Below, piece after piece: positions 35,349 through 50,300 of a stretch of 64,000 bases of DNA (positions are counted from its first letter, which is position 1; each line of letters begins with the position of its first letter). Under the pieces are notes generated by a model. The model made no database searches and was not told the origin of the DNA. It saw only the letters and a list, made by a program, of their open reading frames with translations. This DNA comes from Membranipora membranacea (taxonomy: Eukaryota > Bryozoa > Gymnolaemata > Cheilostomatida > Membraniporidae). The stretch spans positions 33,206,283 to 33,270,282 of the forward strand of contig OU612066.1 of NCBI GenBank assembly GCA_914767715.1, written 5' to 3'. A program made the translations under genes and the position numbers.

Positions 35349-38300
35349 GTCTCTTACATTACCTTCTCCTAGACATGTATCTTACATTACATTCTCTTAG
35401 ATACGTCTCTTACATTACCTACTCTTAGATACATCTCTTATATTACCTACTCTTAGATACATCTCTTATATTACCTTCTCTTAGATACTTCTCTTATATT
35501 ACCTTCTCTTAGATATGTCTCTTACATTACCTACTCTTAGATACGTCTCTTATATTACCTTCTCTTAGATACATCTCTTATATTACCTTCTCTTAGATAC
35601 CTCTCTTACATTACCTACTCTTCGCTATGTCTTTTACATTACCTACTCTTCGCTATGTCTCTTACAGTACCTACTCTTAGATATGTCTCTTATATTACCT
35701 ACTCTTATATACATCTCTTACATTACCTTCTCTTAGATGCCGCTCTTACATTACCTACTCTTCGCTATGTCTCTTACATTACCTACTCTTAGATATGTCT
35801 CTTACATTACCTACTCTTAGATACGTCTCTTACATTACCTACTCTTAGATATGTCTCTTATATTACCTTCTCTTAGATACATCTCTTATATAACCTACTC
35901 TTAGATACCTCTCTTACATTACCTACTCTTAGATACGTCTCTTATATTACCTTCTCTTAGATACATCTCTTATATTACCTACTCTTAGATACCTCTCTTA
36001 CATTACCTACTCTTCGCTATGTCTTTTACATTACCTACTCTTCGCTATGTCTCTTACAGTACCTACTCTTAGATATGTCTCTTACATTACCTACTCTTAG
36101 ATACGTCTCTTACATTACCTACTCTTAGATATGTCTCTTATATTACCTTCTCTTAGATACATCTCTTATATTACCTACTCTTAGATACCTCTCTTACATT
36201 ACCTACTCTTAGATACGTCTCTTATATTACCTTCTCTTAGATACATCTCTTATATTACCTACTCTTAGATACCTCTCTTACATTACCTACTCTTCGCTAT
36301 GTCTCTTACATTACCTACTCTTCGCTATGTCTCTTACATTACCTACTCTTAGATATGTCTCTTACATTACCTACTCTTAGATACGTCTCTTACATTACCT
36401 ACTCTTAGATATGTCTCTTATATTACCTTCTCTTAGATACATCTCTTATATTACCTACTCTTAGATACCACTCTTACATTACCTACTCTTAGATACGTCT
36501 CCTATATTACCTTCTCTTAGATACATCTCTTATATTACCTACTCTTAGATACCTCTCTTACATTACCTACTCTTCGCTATGTCTCTTACATAACCTACTC
36601 TTCGCTATGTCTCTTACATTACCTACTCTTAGATATTTCTCTTACATTACCAACTCTTAGATACGTCTCTTACATTACCTACTCTTAGCTATGTCTCTTA
36701 TATTACCTTCTCTTAGATACATCTCTTATATTACCTACTCTTAGATACCTCTCTTACATTACCTACTCTTAGATACCTCTCTTACATTACCTACTCTTAG
36801 CTATGTCTCTTATATTACCTACTCTTAGATATGTCTCTTACATTACCTACTCTTAGATACGTCTCTTACATTACCTACTCTTAGATACGTCTCTTATATT
36901 ACCTACTCTTAGATACCTCTCTTATATTACCTACTCTTAGATATGTCTCTGATATTACCTACTCTTACATATGTCTCTTATATTACCTTCTCTTAGATAC
37001 ATCTCTTATATTACCTACTCTTAGATACCTCTCTTACATTACCTACTCTTAGCTATGTCCCTTACATTACCTACTCTTAGATATGTCTCTTACATTACCT
37101 ACTCTTAGGTATGTCTCTTACATTACCTACTCTTAGATACGTCTCTTACATTACCTACTCTTAGATATGTCTCTTATATTACCTTCTCTTAGATACATCT
37201 ATTATATTACCTACTCTTAGATACCTCTCTTACATTACCTACTCTTCGCTATGTCTCTTACATTACCTACTCTTAGCTATGTCTCTTATATTAACTACTC
37301 TTAGATACGTCTCTTGCATTACCTACTCTTAGATACGTCTCTTACATTACCTACTCTTAGATACGTCTCTTATATTACCTACTCTTAGATACCTCTCTTT
37401 TATTACCTACTCTTAGATATGTCTCTGATATTACCTACTCTTATATATGTCTCTTATATTACCTTCTCTTAGATACATCTCTTATATTACCTACTCTTAG
37501 ATACCTCTCTTACATTACCTACTCTTAGCTATGTCCCTTACAATACCTACTCTTAGATATGTCTCTTACATTACCTACTCTTAGGTATGTCTCTTACATT
37601 ACCTACTCTTAGATACGTCTCTTACATTACCTACTCTTAGATATGTCTCTTATATTACCTTCTCTTAGATACATCTATTATATTACCTACTCTTAGATAC
37701 CTCTCTTACATTACCTACTCTTAGATACGTCTCCTATATTACCTTCTCTTAGATACATCTCTTATATTACCTACTCTTAGATACCTCTCTTACATTACCT
37801 ACTCTTCGCTATGTCTCTTACATTACCTACTCTTCGCTATGTCTCTTACATTACCTACTCTTAGATACGTCTCTTATATTACCTACTCTTAGATATGTCT
37901 CTTATATTACCTTCTCTTAGATACATCTCTTATATTACCTACTCTTAGATACCTCTCTCACATTACCTACTCTTAGATACCTCTCTTACATTACCTACTC
38001 TTAGATACGTCTCTTACATTACCTACTCTTAGATACATCTCTTATATTACCTACTCTTAGCTCTGTCTCTTACATTACCTTCTCTTAGATACATCTCTTA
38101 TATTACCTACTCTTAGATACGTCTCTTATATTACCTACTCTTATATACATCTCTTACATTACCTACTCTTAGCTATGTGTCTTACATTACCTACTCTTAG
38201 ATATGTCTCTTACATTACCTACTCTTAGATATGTCTCTTACATTACCTACTCTTCGCTATGTCTCTTACATTACCTACTCTTAGATACGTCTCTTACATT

Positions 38301-41300
38301 ACCTACTCTTCGCTATGTCTCTTACATTACCTACTCTTAGATATGTCTCTCACCTTCCCTACTCTAAGCTATGTCTCTTACATTACCTACTCTTAGATAC
38401 GTCTCTTACATTATCTACTCTTGGATACGTCTCTTACATTACCTACTCTTAGATATGTCTCTTATATTACCTACTCTTAGATATGTCTCTTATATTACCT
38501 TCTCTTAGATACATCTCTTATATTACCTACTCTTAGATACCTCTGTTACATTACCTACTCTTAGCTATGTCTCTTACATTACCTACTCTTAGATATGTCT
38601 CTTACATTACCTACTCTTAGATATGTCTCTTACATTACCTACTCTTCGCTATGTCTCTTACATTACCTACTCTTAGATACGTCTCTTACATTACCTACTC
38701 TTAGATATGTCTCTTATATTACCTACTCTTAGAAATGTCTCTTATATTACCTTCTCTTAGATACATCTCTTATATTACCTACTCTTAGATGCCTCTCTTA
38801 CATTACCTACTCTTCGCTATGTCTTTTACATTACCTACTCTTCGCTATGTCTCTTACAGTACCTACTCTTAGATATGTCTCTTACATTACCTACTCTTAG
38901 ATACGTCTCTTACATTACCTACTCTTAGATATGTCTCTTATATTACCTTCTCTTAGATACATCTCTTATATTACCTACTCTTAGATACCTCTCTTACATT
39001 ACCTACTCTTAGATACGTCTCTTATATTACCTTCTCTTAGATACATCTCTTATATTACCTACTCTTAGATACCTCTCTTACATTACCTACTCTTCGCTAT
39101 GTCTCTTACATTACCTACTCTTCGCTATGTCTCTTACATTACCTACTCTTAGATATGTCTCTTACATTACCTACTCTTAGATACGTCTCTTACATTACCT
39201 ACTCTTAGATATGTCTCTTATATTACCTTCTCTTAGATACATCTCTTATATTACCTACTCTTAGATACCTCTCTTACATTACCTACTCTTAGATACGTCT
39301 CCTATATTACCTTCTCTTAGATACATCTCTTATATTACCTACTCTTAGATACCTCTCTTACATTACCTACTCTTCGCTATGTCTCTTACATAACCTACTC
39401 TTCGCTATGTCTCTTACATTACCTACTCTTAGATATGTCTCTTACATTACCAACTCTTAGATACGTCTCTTACATTACCTACTCTTAGATATGTCTTTTA
39501 TATTACCTTCTCTTAGATACATCTCTTATATTACCTACTCTTAGATACCTCTCTTACATTACCTACTCTTAGATACCTCTCTTACATTACCTACTCATAG
39601 CTATGTCTCTTATATTACCTACTCTTAGATATGTCTCTTACATTACCTACTCTTAGATACGTCTCTTACATTACCTACTCTTAGATACGTCTCTTATATT
39701 ACCTACTCTTAGATACCTCTCTTATATTACCTACTCTTAGATATGTCTCTGATATTACCTACTCTTACATATGTCTCTTATATTACCTTCTCTTAGATAC
39801 ATCTCTTATATTACCTACTCTTAGATACCTCTCTTACATTACCTACTCTTAGCTATGTCCCTTACATTACCTACTCTTAGATATGTCTCTTACATTACCT
39901 ACTCTTAGGTATGTCTCTTACATTACCTACTCTTAGATACGTCTCTTACATTACCTACTCTTAGATATGTCTCTTATATTACCTTCTCTTAGATACATCT
40001 ATTATATTACCTACTCTTAGATACCTCTCTTACATTACCTACTCTTCGCTATGTCTCTTACATTACCTACTCTTAGCTATGTCTCTTATATTACCTACTC
40101 TTAGATACGTCTCTTACATTACCTACTCTTAGATACGTCTCTTACATTACCTACTCTTAGATACGTCTCTTATATTACCTACTCTTAGATACCTCTCTTA
40201 TATTACCTACTCTTAGATATGTCTCTGATATTACCTACTCTTATATATGTCTCTTATATTACCTTCTCTTAGATACATCTCTTATATTACCTACTCTTAG
40301 ATACCTCTCTTACATTACCTACTCTTAGCTATGTCCCTTACAATACCTACTCTTAGATATGTCTCTTACATTACCTACTCTTAGGTATGTCTCTTACATT
40401 ACCTACTCTTAGATACGTCTCTTACATTACCTACTCTTAGATATGTCTCTTATATTACCTTCTCTTAGATACATCTATTATATTACCTACTCTTAGATAC
40501 CTCTCTTACATTACCTACTCTTAGATACGTCTCCTATATTACCTTCTCTTAGATACATCTCTTATATTACCTACTCTTAGATACCTCTCTTACATTACCT
40601 ACTCTTCGCTATGTCTCTTACATTACCTACTCTTCGCTATGTCTCTTACATTACCTACTCTTAGATACGTCTCTTACATTACCTACTCTTAGATACGTCT
40701 CTTATATTACCTACTCTTAGATACGTCTCTTACATTACCTACTCTTAGATATGTCTCTTATATTACCTTCTCTTAGATACATCTATTATATTACCTACTC
40801 TTAGATACCTCTCTTACATTACCTACTCTTAGATACGTCTCCTATATTACCTTCTCTTAGATACATCTCTTATATTACCTACTCTTAGATACCTCTCTTA
40901 CATTACCTACTCTTCGCTATGTCTCTTACATTACCTACTCTTCGCTATGTCTCTTACATTACCTACTCTTAGATACGTCTCTTATATTACCTACTCTTAG
41001 ATATGTCTCTTATATTACCTTCTCTTAGATACATCTCTTATATTACCTACTCTTAGATACCTCTCTCACATTACCTACTCTTAGATACCTCTCTTACATT
41101 ACCTACTCTTAGATACGTCTCTTACATTACCTACTCTTAGATACATCTCTTATATTACCTACTCTTAGCTCTGTCTCTTACATTACCTTCTCTTAGATAC
41201 ATCTCTTATATTACCTACTCTTAGATACGTCTCTTATATTACCTACTCTTATATACATCTCTTACATTACCTACTCTTAGCTATGTGTCTTACATTACCT

Positions 41301-44300
41301 ACTCTTAGATATGTCTCTTACATTACCTACTCTTAGATATGTCTCTTACATTACCTACTCTTCGCTATGTCTCTTACATTACCTACTCTTAGATACGTCT
41401 CTTACATTACCTACTCTTCGCTATGTCTCTTACATTACCTACTCTTAGATATGTCTCTCACCTTACCTACTCTTAGCTATGTCTCTTACATTACCTACTC
41501 TTAGATACGTCTCTTACATTATCTACTCTTGGATACGTCTCTTACATTACCTACTCTTAGATATGTCTCTTATATTACCTACTCTTAGATATGTCTCTTA
41601 TATTACCTTCTCTTAGATACATCTCTTATATTACCTACTCTTAGATACCTCTGTTACATTACCTACTCTTAGCTATGTCTCTTACATTACCTACTCTTAG
41701 ATATGTCTCTTACATTACCTACTCTTAGATATGTCTCTTACATTACCTACTCTTCGCTATGTCTCTTACATTACCTACTCTTAGATACGTCTCTTACATT
41801 ACCTACTCTTAGATATGTCTCTTATATTACCTACTCTTAGAAATGTCTCTTATATTACCTTCTCTTAGATACATCTCTTATATTACCTACTCTTAGATGC
41901 CTCTCTTACATTACCTACTCTTAGATACATCTCTTATATTACCTTCTCTTAGATACATCTCTTATATTACCTACTCTTAGATACCTCTCTTACATTACCT
42001 ACTCTTCGCTATGTCTCTTACATTACCTACTCTTCGCTATGTCTCTTACATTACCTACTCTTAGATATGTCTCTTACATTACCTACTCTTAGATACGTCT
42101 CTTACATTACCTTCTCTTAGACACATCTCTTATATTACCTACTCTTAGATACCTCTCTCACATTACCTACTCTTAGATACCTCTCTCACATTACCTACTC
42201 TTAGATACGTCTCTTACATTACCTACTCTTATATACATCTCTTATATTACCTACTCTTAGATACCTCTCTTACATTACCTACTCTTCGCTATGTCCCTTA
42301 CATTACCTACTCTTAGATACCTCTCTTACATTACCTACTCTTAGATACCTCTCTTATATTACCTACTCTTAGATACGTCTCTTACATTACCTACTCTTAG
42401 ATACGTCTCTTATATTACCTACTCTTAGATACCTCTCTTATATTACCTACTCTTAGATATGTCTCTGATATTACCTACTCTTACATATGTCTCTTATATT
42501 ACCTTCTCTTAGATACATCTCTTATATTACCTACTCTTAGATACCTCTCTTACATTACCAACTCTTAGCTATGTCCCTTACATTACCTACTCTTAGATAT
42601 GTCTCTTACATTACCTACTCTTAGGTATGTCTCTTACATTACCTACTCTTAGATACGTCTCTTACATTACCTACTCTTAGATATGTCTCTTATATTACCT
42701 TCTCTTAGATACATCTATTATATTACCTACTCTTAGATACCTCTCTTACATTACCTACTCTTCGCTATGTCTCTTACATTACCTACTCTTAGCTATGTCT
42801 CTTATATTAACTACTCTTAGATACGTCTCTTGCATTACCTACTCTTAGATACGTCTCTTACATTACCTACTCTTAGATACGTCTCTTATATTACCTACTC
42901 TTAGATACCTCTCTTATATTACCTACTCTTAGATATGTCTCTGATATTACCTACTCTTATATATGTCTCTTATATTACCTTCTCTTAGATACATCTCTTA
43001 TATTACCTACTCTTAGATACCTCTCTTACATTACCTACTCTTAGCTATGTCCCTTACAATACCTACTCTTAGATATGTCTCTTACATTACCTACTCTTAG
43101 GTATGTCTCTTACATTACCTACTCTTAGATACATCTCTTACATTACCTACTCTTAGATATGTCTCTTATATTACCTTCTCTTAGATACATCTATTATATT
43201 ACCTACTCTTAGATACCTCTCTTACATTACCTACTCTTCGCTATGTCTCTTACATTACCTACTCTTAGCTATGTCTCTTATATTACCTACTCTTAGATAC
43301 CTCTCTTACATTACCTACTCTTCGCTATGTCTCTTACATTACCTACTCTTCGCTATGTCTCTTACATTACCTACTCTTAGATACGTCTCTTACATTACCT
43401 ACTCTTAGATACGTCTCTTATATTACCTACTCTTAGATACCTCTCTTTTATTACCTACTCTTAGATATGTCTCTGATATTACCTACTCTTATATATGTCT
43501 CTTATATTACCTTCTCTTAGATACATCTCTTATATTACCTACTCTTAGATACCTCTCTTACATTACCTACTCTTAGCTATGTCCCTTACAATACCTACTC
43601 TTAGATATGTCTCTTACATTACCTACTCTTAGGTATGTCTCTTACATTACCTACTCTTAGATACGTCTCTTACATTACCTACTCTTAGATATGTCTCTTA
43701 TATTACCTTCTCTTAGATACATCTATTATATTACCTACTCTTAGATACCTCTCTTACATTACCTACTCTTAGATACGTCTCCTATATTACCTTCTCTTAG
43801 ATACATCTCTTATATTACCTACTCTTAGATACCTCTCTTACATTACCTACTCTTCGCTATGTCTCTTACATTACCTACTCTTCGCTATGTCTCTTACATT
43901 ACCTACTCTTAGATACGTCTCTTATATTACCTACTCTTAGATATGTCTCTTATATTACCTTCTCTTAGATACATCTCTTATATTACCTACTCTTAGATAC
44001 CTCTCTCACATTACCTACTCTTAGATACCTCTCTTACATTACCTACTCTTAGATACGTCTCTTACATTACCTACTCTTAGATACATCTCTTATATTACCT
44101 ACTCTTAGCTCTGTCTCTTACATTACCTTCTCTTAGATACATCTCTTATATTACCTACTCTTAGATACGTCTCTTATATTACCTACTCTTATATACATCT
44201 CTTACATTACCTACTCTTAGCTATGTGTCTTACATTACCTACTCTTAGATATGTCTCTTACATTACCTACTCTTAGATATGTCTCTTACATTACCTACTC

Positions 44301-47300
44301 TTCGCTATGTCTCTTACATTACCTACTCTTAGATACGTCTCTTACATTACCTACTCTTCGCTATGTCTCTTACATTACCTACTCTTAGATATGTCTCTCA
44401 CCTTCCCTACTCTAAGCTATGTCTCTTACATTACCTACTCTTAGATACGTCTCTTACATTATCTACTCTTGGATACGTCTCTTACATTACCTACTCTTAG
44501 ATATGTCTCTTATATTACCTACTCTTAGATATGTCTCTTATATTACCTTCTCTTAGATACATCTCTTATATTACCTACTCTTAGATACCTCTGTTACATT
44601 ACCTACTCTTAGCTATGTCTCTTACATTACCTACTCTTAGATATGTCTCTTACATTACCTACTCTTAGATATGTCTCTTACATTACCTACTCTTCGCTAT
44701 GTCTCTTACATTACCTACTCTTAGATACGTCTCTTACATTACCTACTCTTAGATATGTCTCTTATATTACCTACTCTTAGAAATGTCTCTTATATTACCT
44801 TCTCTTAGATACATCTCTTATATTACCTACTCTTAGATGCCTCTCTTACATTACCTACTCTTCGCTATGTCTTTTACATTACCTACTCTTCGCTATGTCT
44901 CTTACAGTACCTACTCTTAGATATGTCTCTTACATTACCTACTCTTAGATACGTCTCTTACATTACCTACTCTTAGATATGTCTCTTATATTACCTTCTC
45001 TTAGATACATCTCTTATATTACCTACTCTTAGATACCTCTCTTACATTACCTACTCTTAGATACGTCTCTTATATTACCTTCTCTTAGATACATCTCTTA
45101 TATTACCTACTCTTAGATACCTCTCTTACATTACCTACTCTTCGCTATGTCTCTTACATTACCTACTCTTAGATATGTCTCTTACATTACCTACTCTTAG
45201 ATACGTCTCTTACATTACCTACTCTTAGATATGTCTCTTATATTACCTTCTCTTAGATACATCTCTTATATTACCTACTCTTAGATACCACTCTTACATT
45301 ACCTACTCTTAGATACGTCTCCTATATTACCTTCTCTTAGATACATCTCTTATATTACCTACTCTTAGATACCTCTCTTACATTACCTACTCTTCGCTAT
45401 GTCTCTTACATAACCTACTCTTCGCTATGTCTCTTACATTACCTACTCTTAGATATGTCTCTTACATTACCAACTCTTAGATACGTCTCTTACATTACCT
45501 ACTCTTAGATATGTCTTTTATATTACCTTCTCTTAGATACATCTCTTATATTACCTACTCTTAGATACCTCTCTTACATTACCTACTCTTAGATACCTCT
45601 CTTACATTACCTACTCATAGCTATGTCTCTTATATTACCTACTCTTAGATATGTCTCTTACATTACCTACTCTTAGATACGTCTCTTACATTACCTACTC
45701 TTAGATACGTCTCTTATATTACCTACTCTTAGATACCTCTCTTATATTACCTACTCTTAGATATGTCTCTGATATTACCTACTCTTACATATGTCTCTTA
45801 TATTACCTTCTCTTAGATACATCTCTTATATTACCTACTCTTAGATACCTCTCTTACATTACCTACTCTTAGCTATGTCCCTTACATTACCTACTCTTAG
45901 ATATGTCTCTTACATTACCTACTCTTAGGTATGTCTCTTACATTACCTACTCTTAGATACGTCTCTTACATTACCTACTCTTAGATATGTCTCTTATATT
46001 ACCTTCTCTTAGATACATCTATTATATTACCTACTCTTAGATACCTCTCTTACATTACCTACTCTTCGCTATGTCTCTTACATTACCTACTCTTAGCTAT
46101 GTCTCTTATATTACCTACTCTTAGATACGTCTCTTACATTACCTACTCTTAGATACGTCTCTTACATTACCTACTCTTAGATACGTCTCTTATATTACCT
46201 ACTCTTAGATACCTCTCTTATATTACCTACTCTTAGATATGTCTCTGATATTACCTACTCTTATATATGTCTCTTATATTACCTTCTCTTAGATACATCT
46301 CTTATATTACCTACTCTTAGATACCTCTCTTACATTACCTACTCTTAGCTATGTCCCTTACAATACCTACTCTTAGATATGTCTCTTACATTACCTACTC
46401 TTAGGTATGTCTCTTACATTACCTACTCTTAGATACGTCTCTTACATTACCTACTCTTAGATATGTCTCTTATATTACCTTCTCTTAGATACATCTATTA
46501 TATTACCTACTCTTAGATACCTCTCTTACATTACCTACTCTTAGATACGTCTCCTATATTACCTTCTCTTAGATACATCTCTTATATTACCTACTCTTAG
46601 ATACCTCTCTTACATTACCTACTCTTCGCTATGTCTCTTACATTACCTACTCTTCGCTATGTCTCTTACATTACCTACTCTTAGATACGTCTCTTACATT
46701 ACCTACTCTTAGATACGTCTCTTATATTACCTACTCTTAGATACGTCTCTTACATTACCTACTCTTAGATATGTCTCTTATATTACCTTCTCTTAGATGC
46801 ATCTATTATATTACCTACTCTTAGATACCTCTCTTACATTACCTACTCTTAGATACGTCTCCTATATTACCTTCTCTTAGATACATCTCTTATATTACCT
46901 ACTCTTAGATACCTCTCTTACATTACCTACTCTTCGCTATGTCTCTTACATTACCTACTCTTCGCTATGTCTCTTACATTACCTACTCTTAGATACGTCT
47001 CTTATATTACCTACTCTTAGATATGTCTCTTATATTACCTTCTCTTAGATACATCTCTTATATTACCTACTCTTAGATACCTCTCTCACATTACCTACTC
47101 TTAGATACCTCTCTTACATTACCTACTCTTAGATACGTCTCTTACATTACCTACTCTTAGATACATCTCTTATATTACCTACTCTTAGCTCTGTCTCTTA
47201 CATTACCTTCTCTTAGATACATCTCTTATATTACCTACTCTTAGATACGTCTCTTATATTACCTACTCTTATATACATCTCTTACATTACCTACTCTTAG

Positions 47301-50300
47301 CTATGTGTCTTACATTACCTACTCTTAGATATGTCTCTTACATTACCTACTCTTAGATATGTCTCTTACATTACCTACTCTTCGCTATGTCTCTTACATT
47401 ACCTACTCTTAGATACGTCTCTTACATTACCTACTCTTCGCTATGTCTCTTACATTACCTACTCTTAGATATGTCTCTCACCTTACCTACTCTTAGCTAT
47501 GTCTCTTACATTACCTACTCTTAGATACGTCTCTTACATTATCTACTCTTGGATACGTCTCTTACATTACCTACTCTTAGATATGTCTCTTATATTACCT
47601 ACTCTTAGATATGTCTCTTATATTACCTTCTCTTAGATACATCTCTTATATTACCTACTCTTAGATACATCTGTTACATTACCTACTCTTAGCTATGTCT
47701 CTTACATTACCTACTCTTAGATATGTCTCTTACATTACCTACTCTTAGATATGTCTCTTACATTACCTACTCTTCGCTATGTCTCTTACATTACCTACTC
47801 TTAGATACGTCTCTTACATTACCTACTCTTAGATATGTCTCTTATATTACCTACTCTTAGAAATGTCTCTTATATTACCTTCTCTTAGATACATCTCTTA
47901 TATTACCTACTCTTAGATGCCTCTCTTACATTACCTACTCTTAGATACATCTCTTATATTACCTTCTCTTAGATACATCTCTTATATTACCTACTCTTAG
48001 ATACCTCTCTTACATTACCTACTCTTCGCTATGTCTCTTACATTACCTACTCTTCGCTATGTCTCTTACATTACCTACTCTTAGATATGTCTCTTACATT
48101 ACCTACTCTTAGATACGTCTCTTACATTACCTTCTCTTAGACACATCTCTTATATTACCTACTCTTAGATACCTCTCTCACATTACCTACTCTTAGATAC
48201 CTCTCTCACATTACCTACTCTTAGATACGTCTCTTACATTACCTACTCTTATATACATCTCTTATATTACCTACTCTTAGATACCTCTCTTACATTACCT
48301 ACTCTTCGCTATGTCCCTTACATTACCTACTCTTAGATACCTCTCTTACATTACCTACTCTTAGATACCTCTCTTATATTACCTACTCTTAGATACCTCT
48401 CACACATTACCTACTCTTAGATACGTCTCTTATATTACCTTCTCTTAGATACATTTTATCTTATATTACCTACTCTTAGATACCTCTCTCACATTACCTA
48501 CTCTTAGATACCTCTCTTACATTACCTACTCTTAGCTATGTCTCTTACATTACCTTCTCTTAGATACATCTCTTATATTACCTACTCTTATATACATCTC
48601 CTACATTACCTTCTCCTAGATACCGCTCTTACATTACCTTCTCTTAGATACCTCTCTTACATTACCTACTCTTAGATACATCTCTTATATTACCTACTCT
48701 TATATACATCTCTTATATTACCTACTCTTACATACATCTCTCATATTACCTACTCTTAGCTATGTCTCTTACATTACCTTCTCTTAGATACCTCTCTTAC
48801 ATTACCTACTCTTAGATACATCTCTTATATTACCTACTCTTAGATACCTCTCTTACATTACCTACTCTTAGATACGTCTCTTATATTACCTACTCTTAGA
48901 TACCTCTCTTATATTACTTACTCTTAGATACATCTCTTATATTACCTACTCTTAGATACCTCGATCTTACATTACCTACTCTTAGATACGTCTCTTACAT
49001 TACCTACTCTTAGATATGTCTCTTATATTACCTACTCTTAGATATGTCTCTTATATTACCTTCTCTTAGATACATCTCTTATATTACCTATTCTTAGATA
49101 CCTCTCTTACATTACCTACTCTTAGATACGTCTCTTACATTACCTACTCTTAGATACGTCTCTTATATTACCTACTCTTAGATACCTCTCTTATATTACC
49201 TACTCTTAGATACGTCTCTTATATTACCTACTCTTAGATACCTCTCTTATATTACCTACTCTTAGATATGTCTCTGATATTACCTACTCTTATATATGTC
49301 TCTTATATAACCTTCTCTTAGATACATCTCTTATATTACCTACTCTTAGATACCTCTCTTACATTACCTACTCTTAGCTATGTCCCTTACATTACCTACT
49401 CTTAGATATGTCTCTTACATTACCTACTCTTAGGTATGTCTCTTACATTACCTACTCTTAGATACGTCTCTTACATTACCTACTCTTAGATATGTCTCTT
49501 ATATTACCTTCTCTTAGATACATCTGTTATATTACCTACTCTTAGATACCTCTCTTACATTACCTACTCTTAGATATGTCTCTTATATTACCTACTCTTA
49601 GATACGTCTCTTATATTACCTACTCTTAGATACGTCTCTTACATTACCTACTCTTAGATACGTCTCTTACATTACCTACTCTTAGATACGTCTCTTATAT
49701 TACCTACTCTTAGATACCTCTCTTATATTACCTACTCTTAGATATGTCTCTGATATTACCTACTCTTATATATGTCTCTTATATTACCTTCTCTTAGATA
49801 CATCTCTTATATTACCTACTCTTAGATACCTCTCTTACATTACCTACTCTTAGCTATGTCCCTTACATTACCTACTCTTAGATATGTCTCTTACATTACC
49901 TACTCTTAGGTATGTCTCTTACATTACCTACTCTTAGATACGTCTCTTACATTACCTACTCTTAGATATGTCTCTTATATTACCTTCTCTTAGATACATC
50001 TTTTATATTACCTACTCTTAGATACCTCTCTTACATTACCTACTCTTAGATACGTCTCCTATATTACCTTCTGTTAGATACATCTCTTATATTACCTACT
50101 CTTAGATACCTCTCTTGCATTACCTACTCTTCGCTATGTCTCTTACATTACCTACTCTTCGCTATGTCTCTTACATTACCTACTCTTAGATACGTCTCTT
50201 ACATTACCTACTCTTAGATATGTCTCTTATATTACCTTCTCTTAGATACATCTCTTATATTACCTACTCTTAGATACCTCTCTCACATTACCTACTCTTA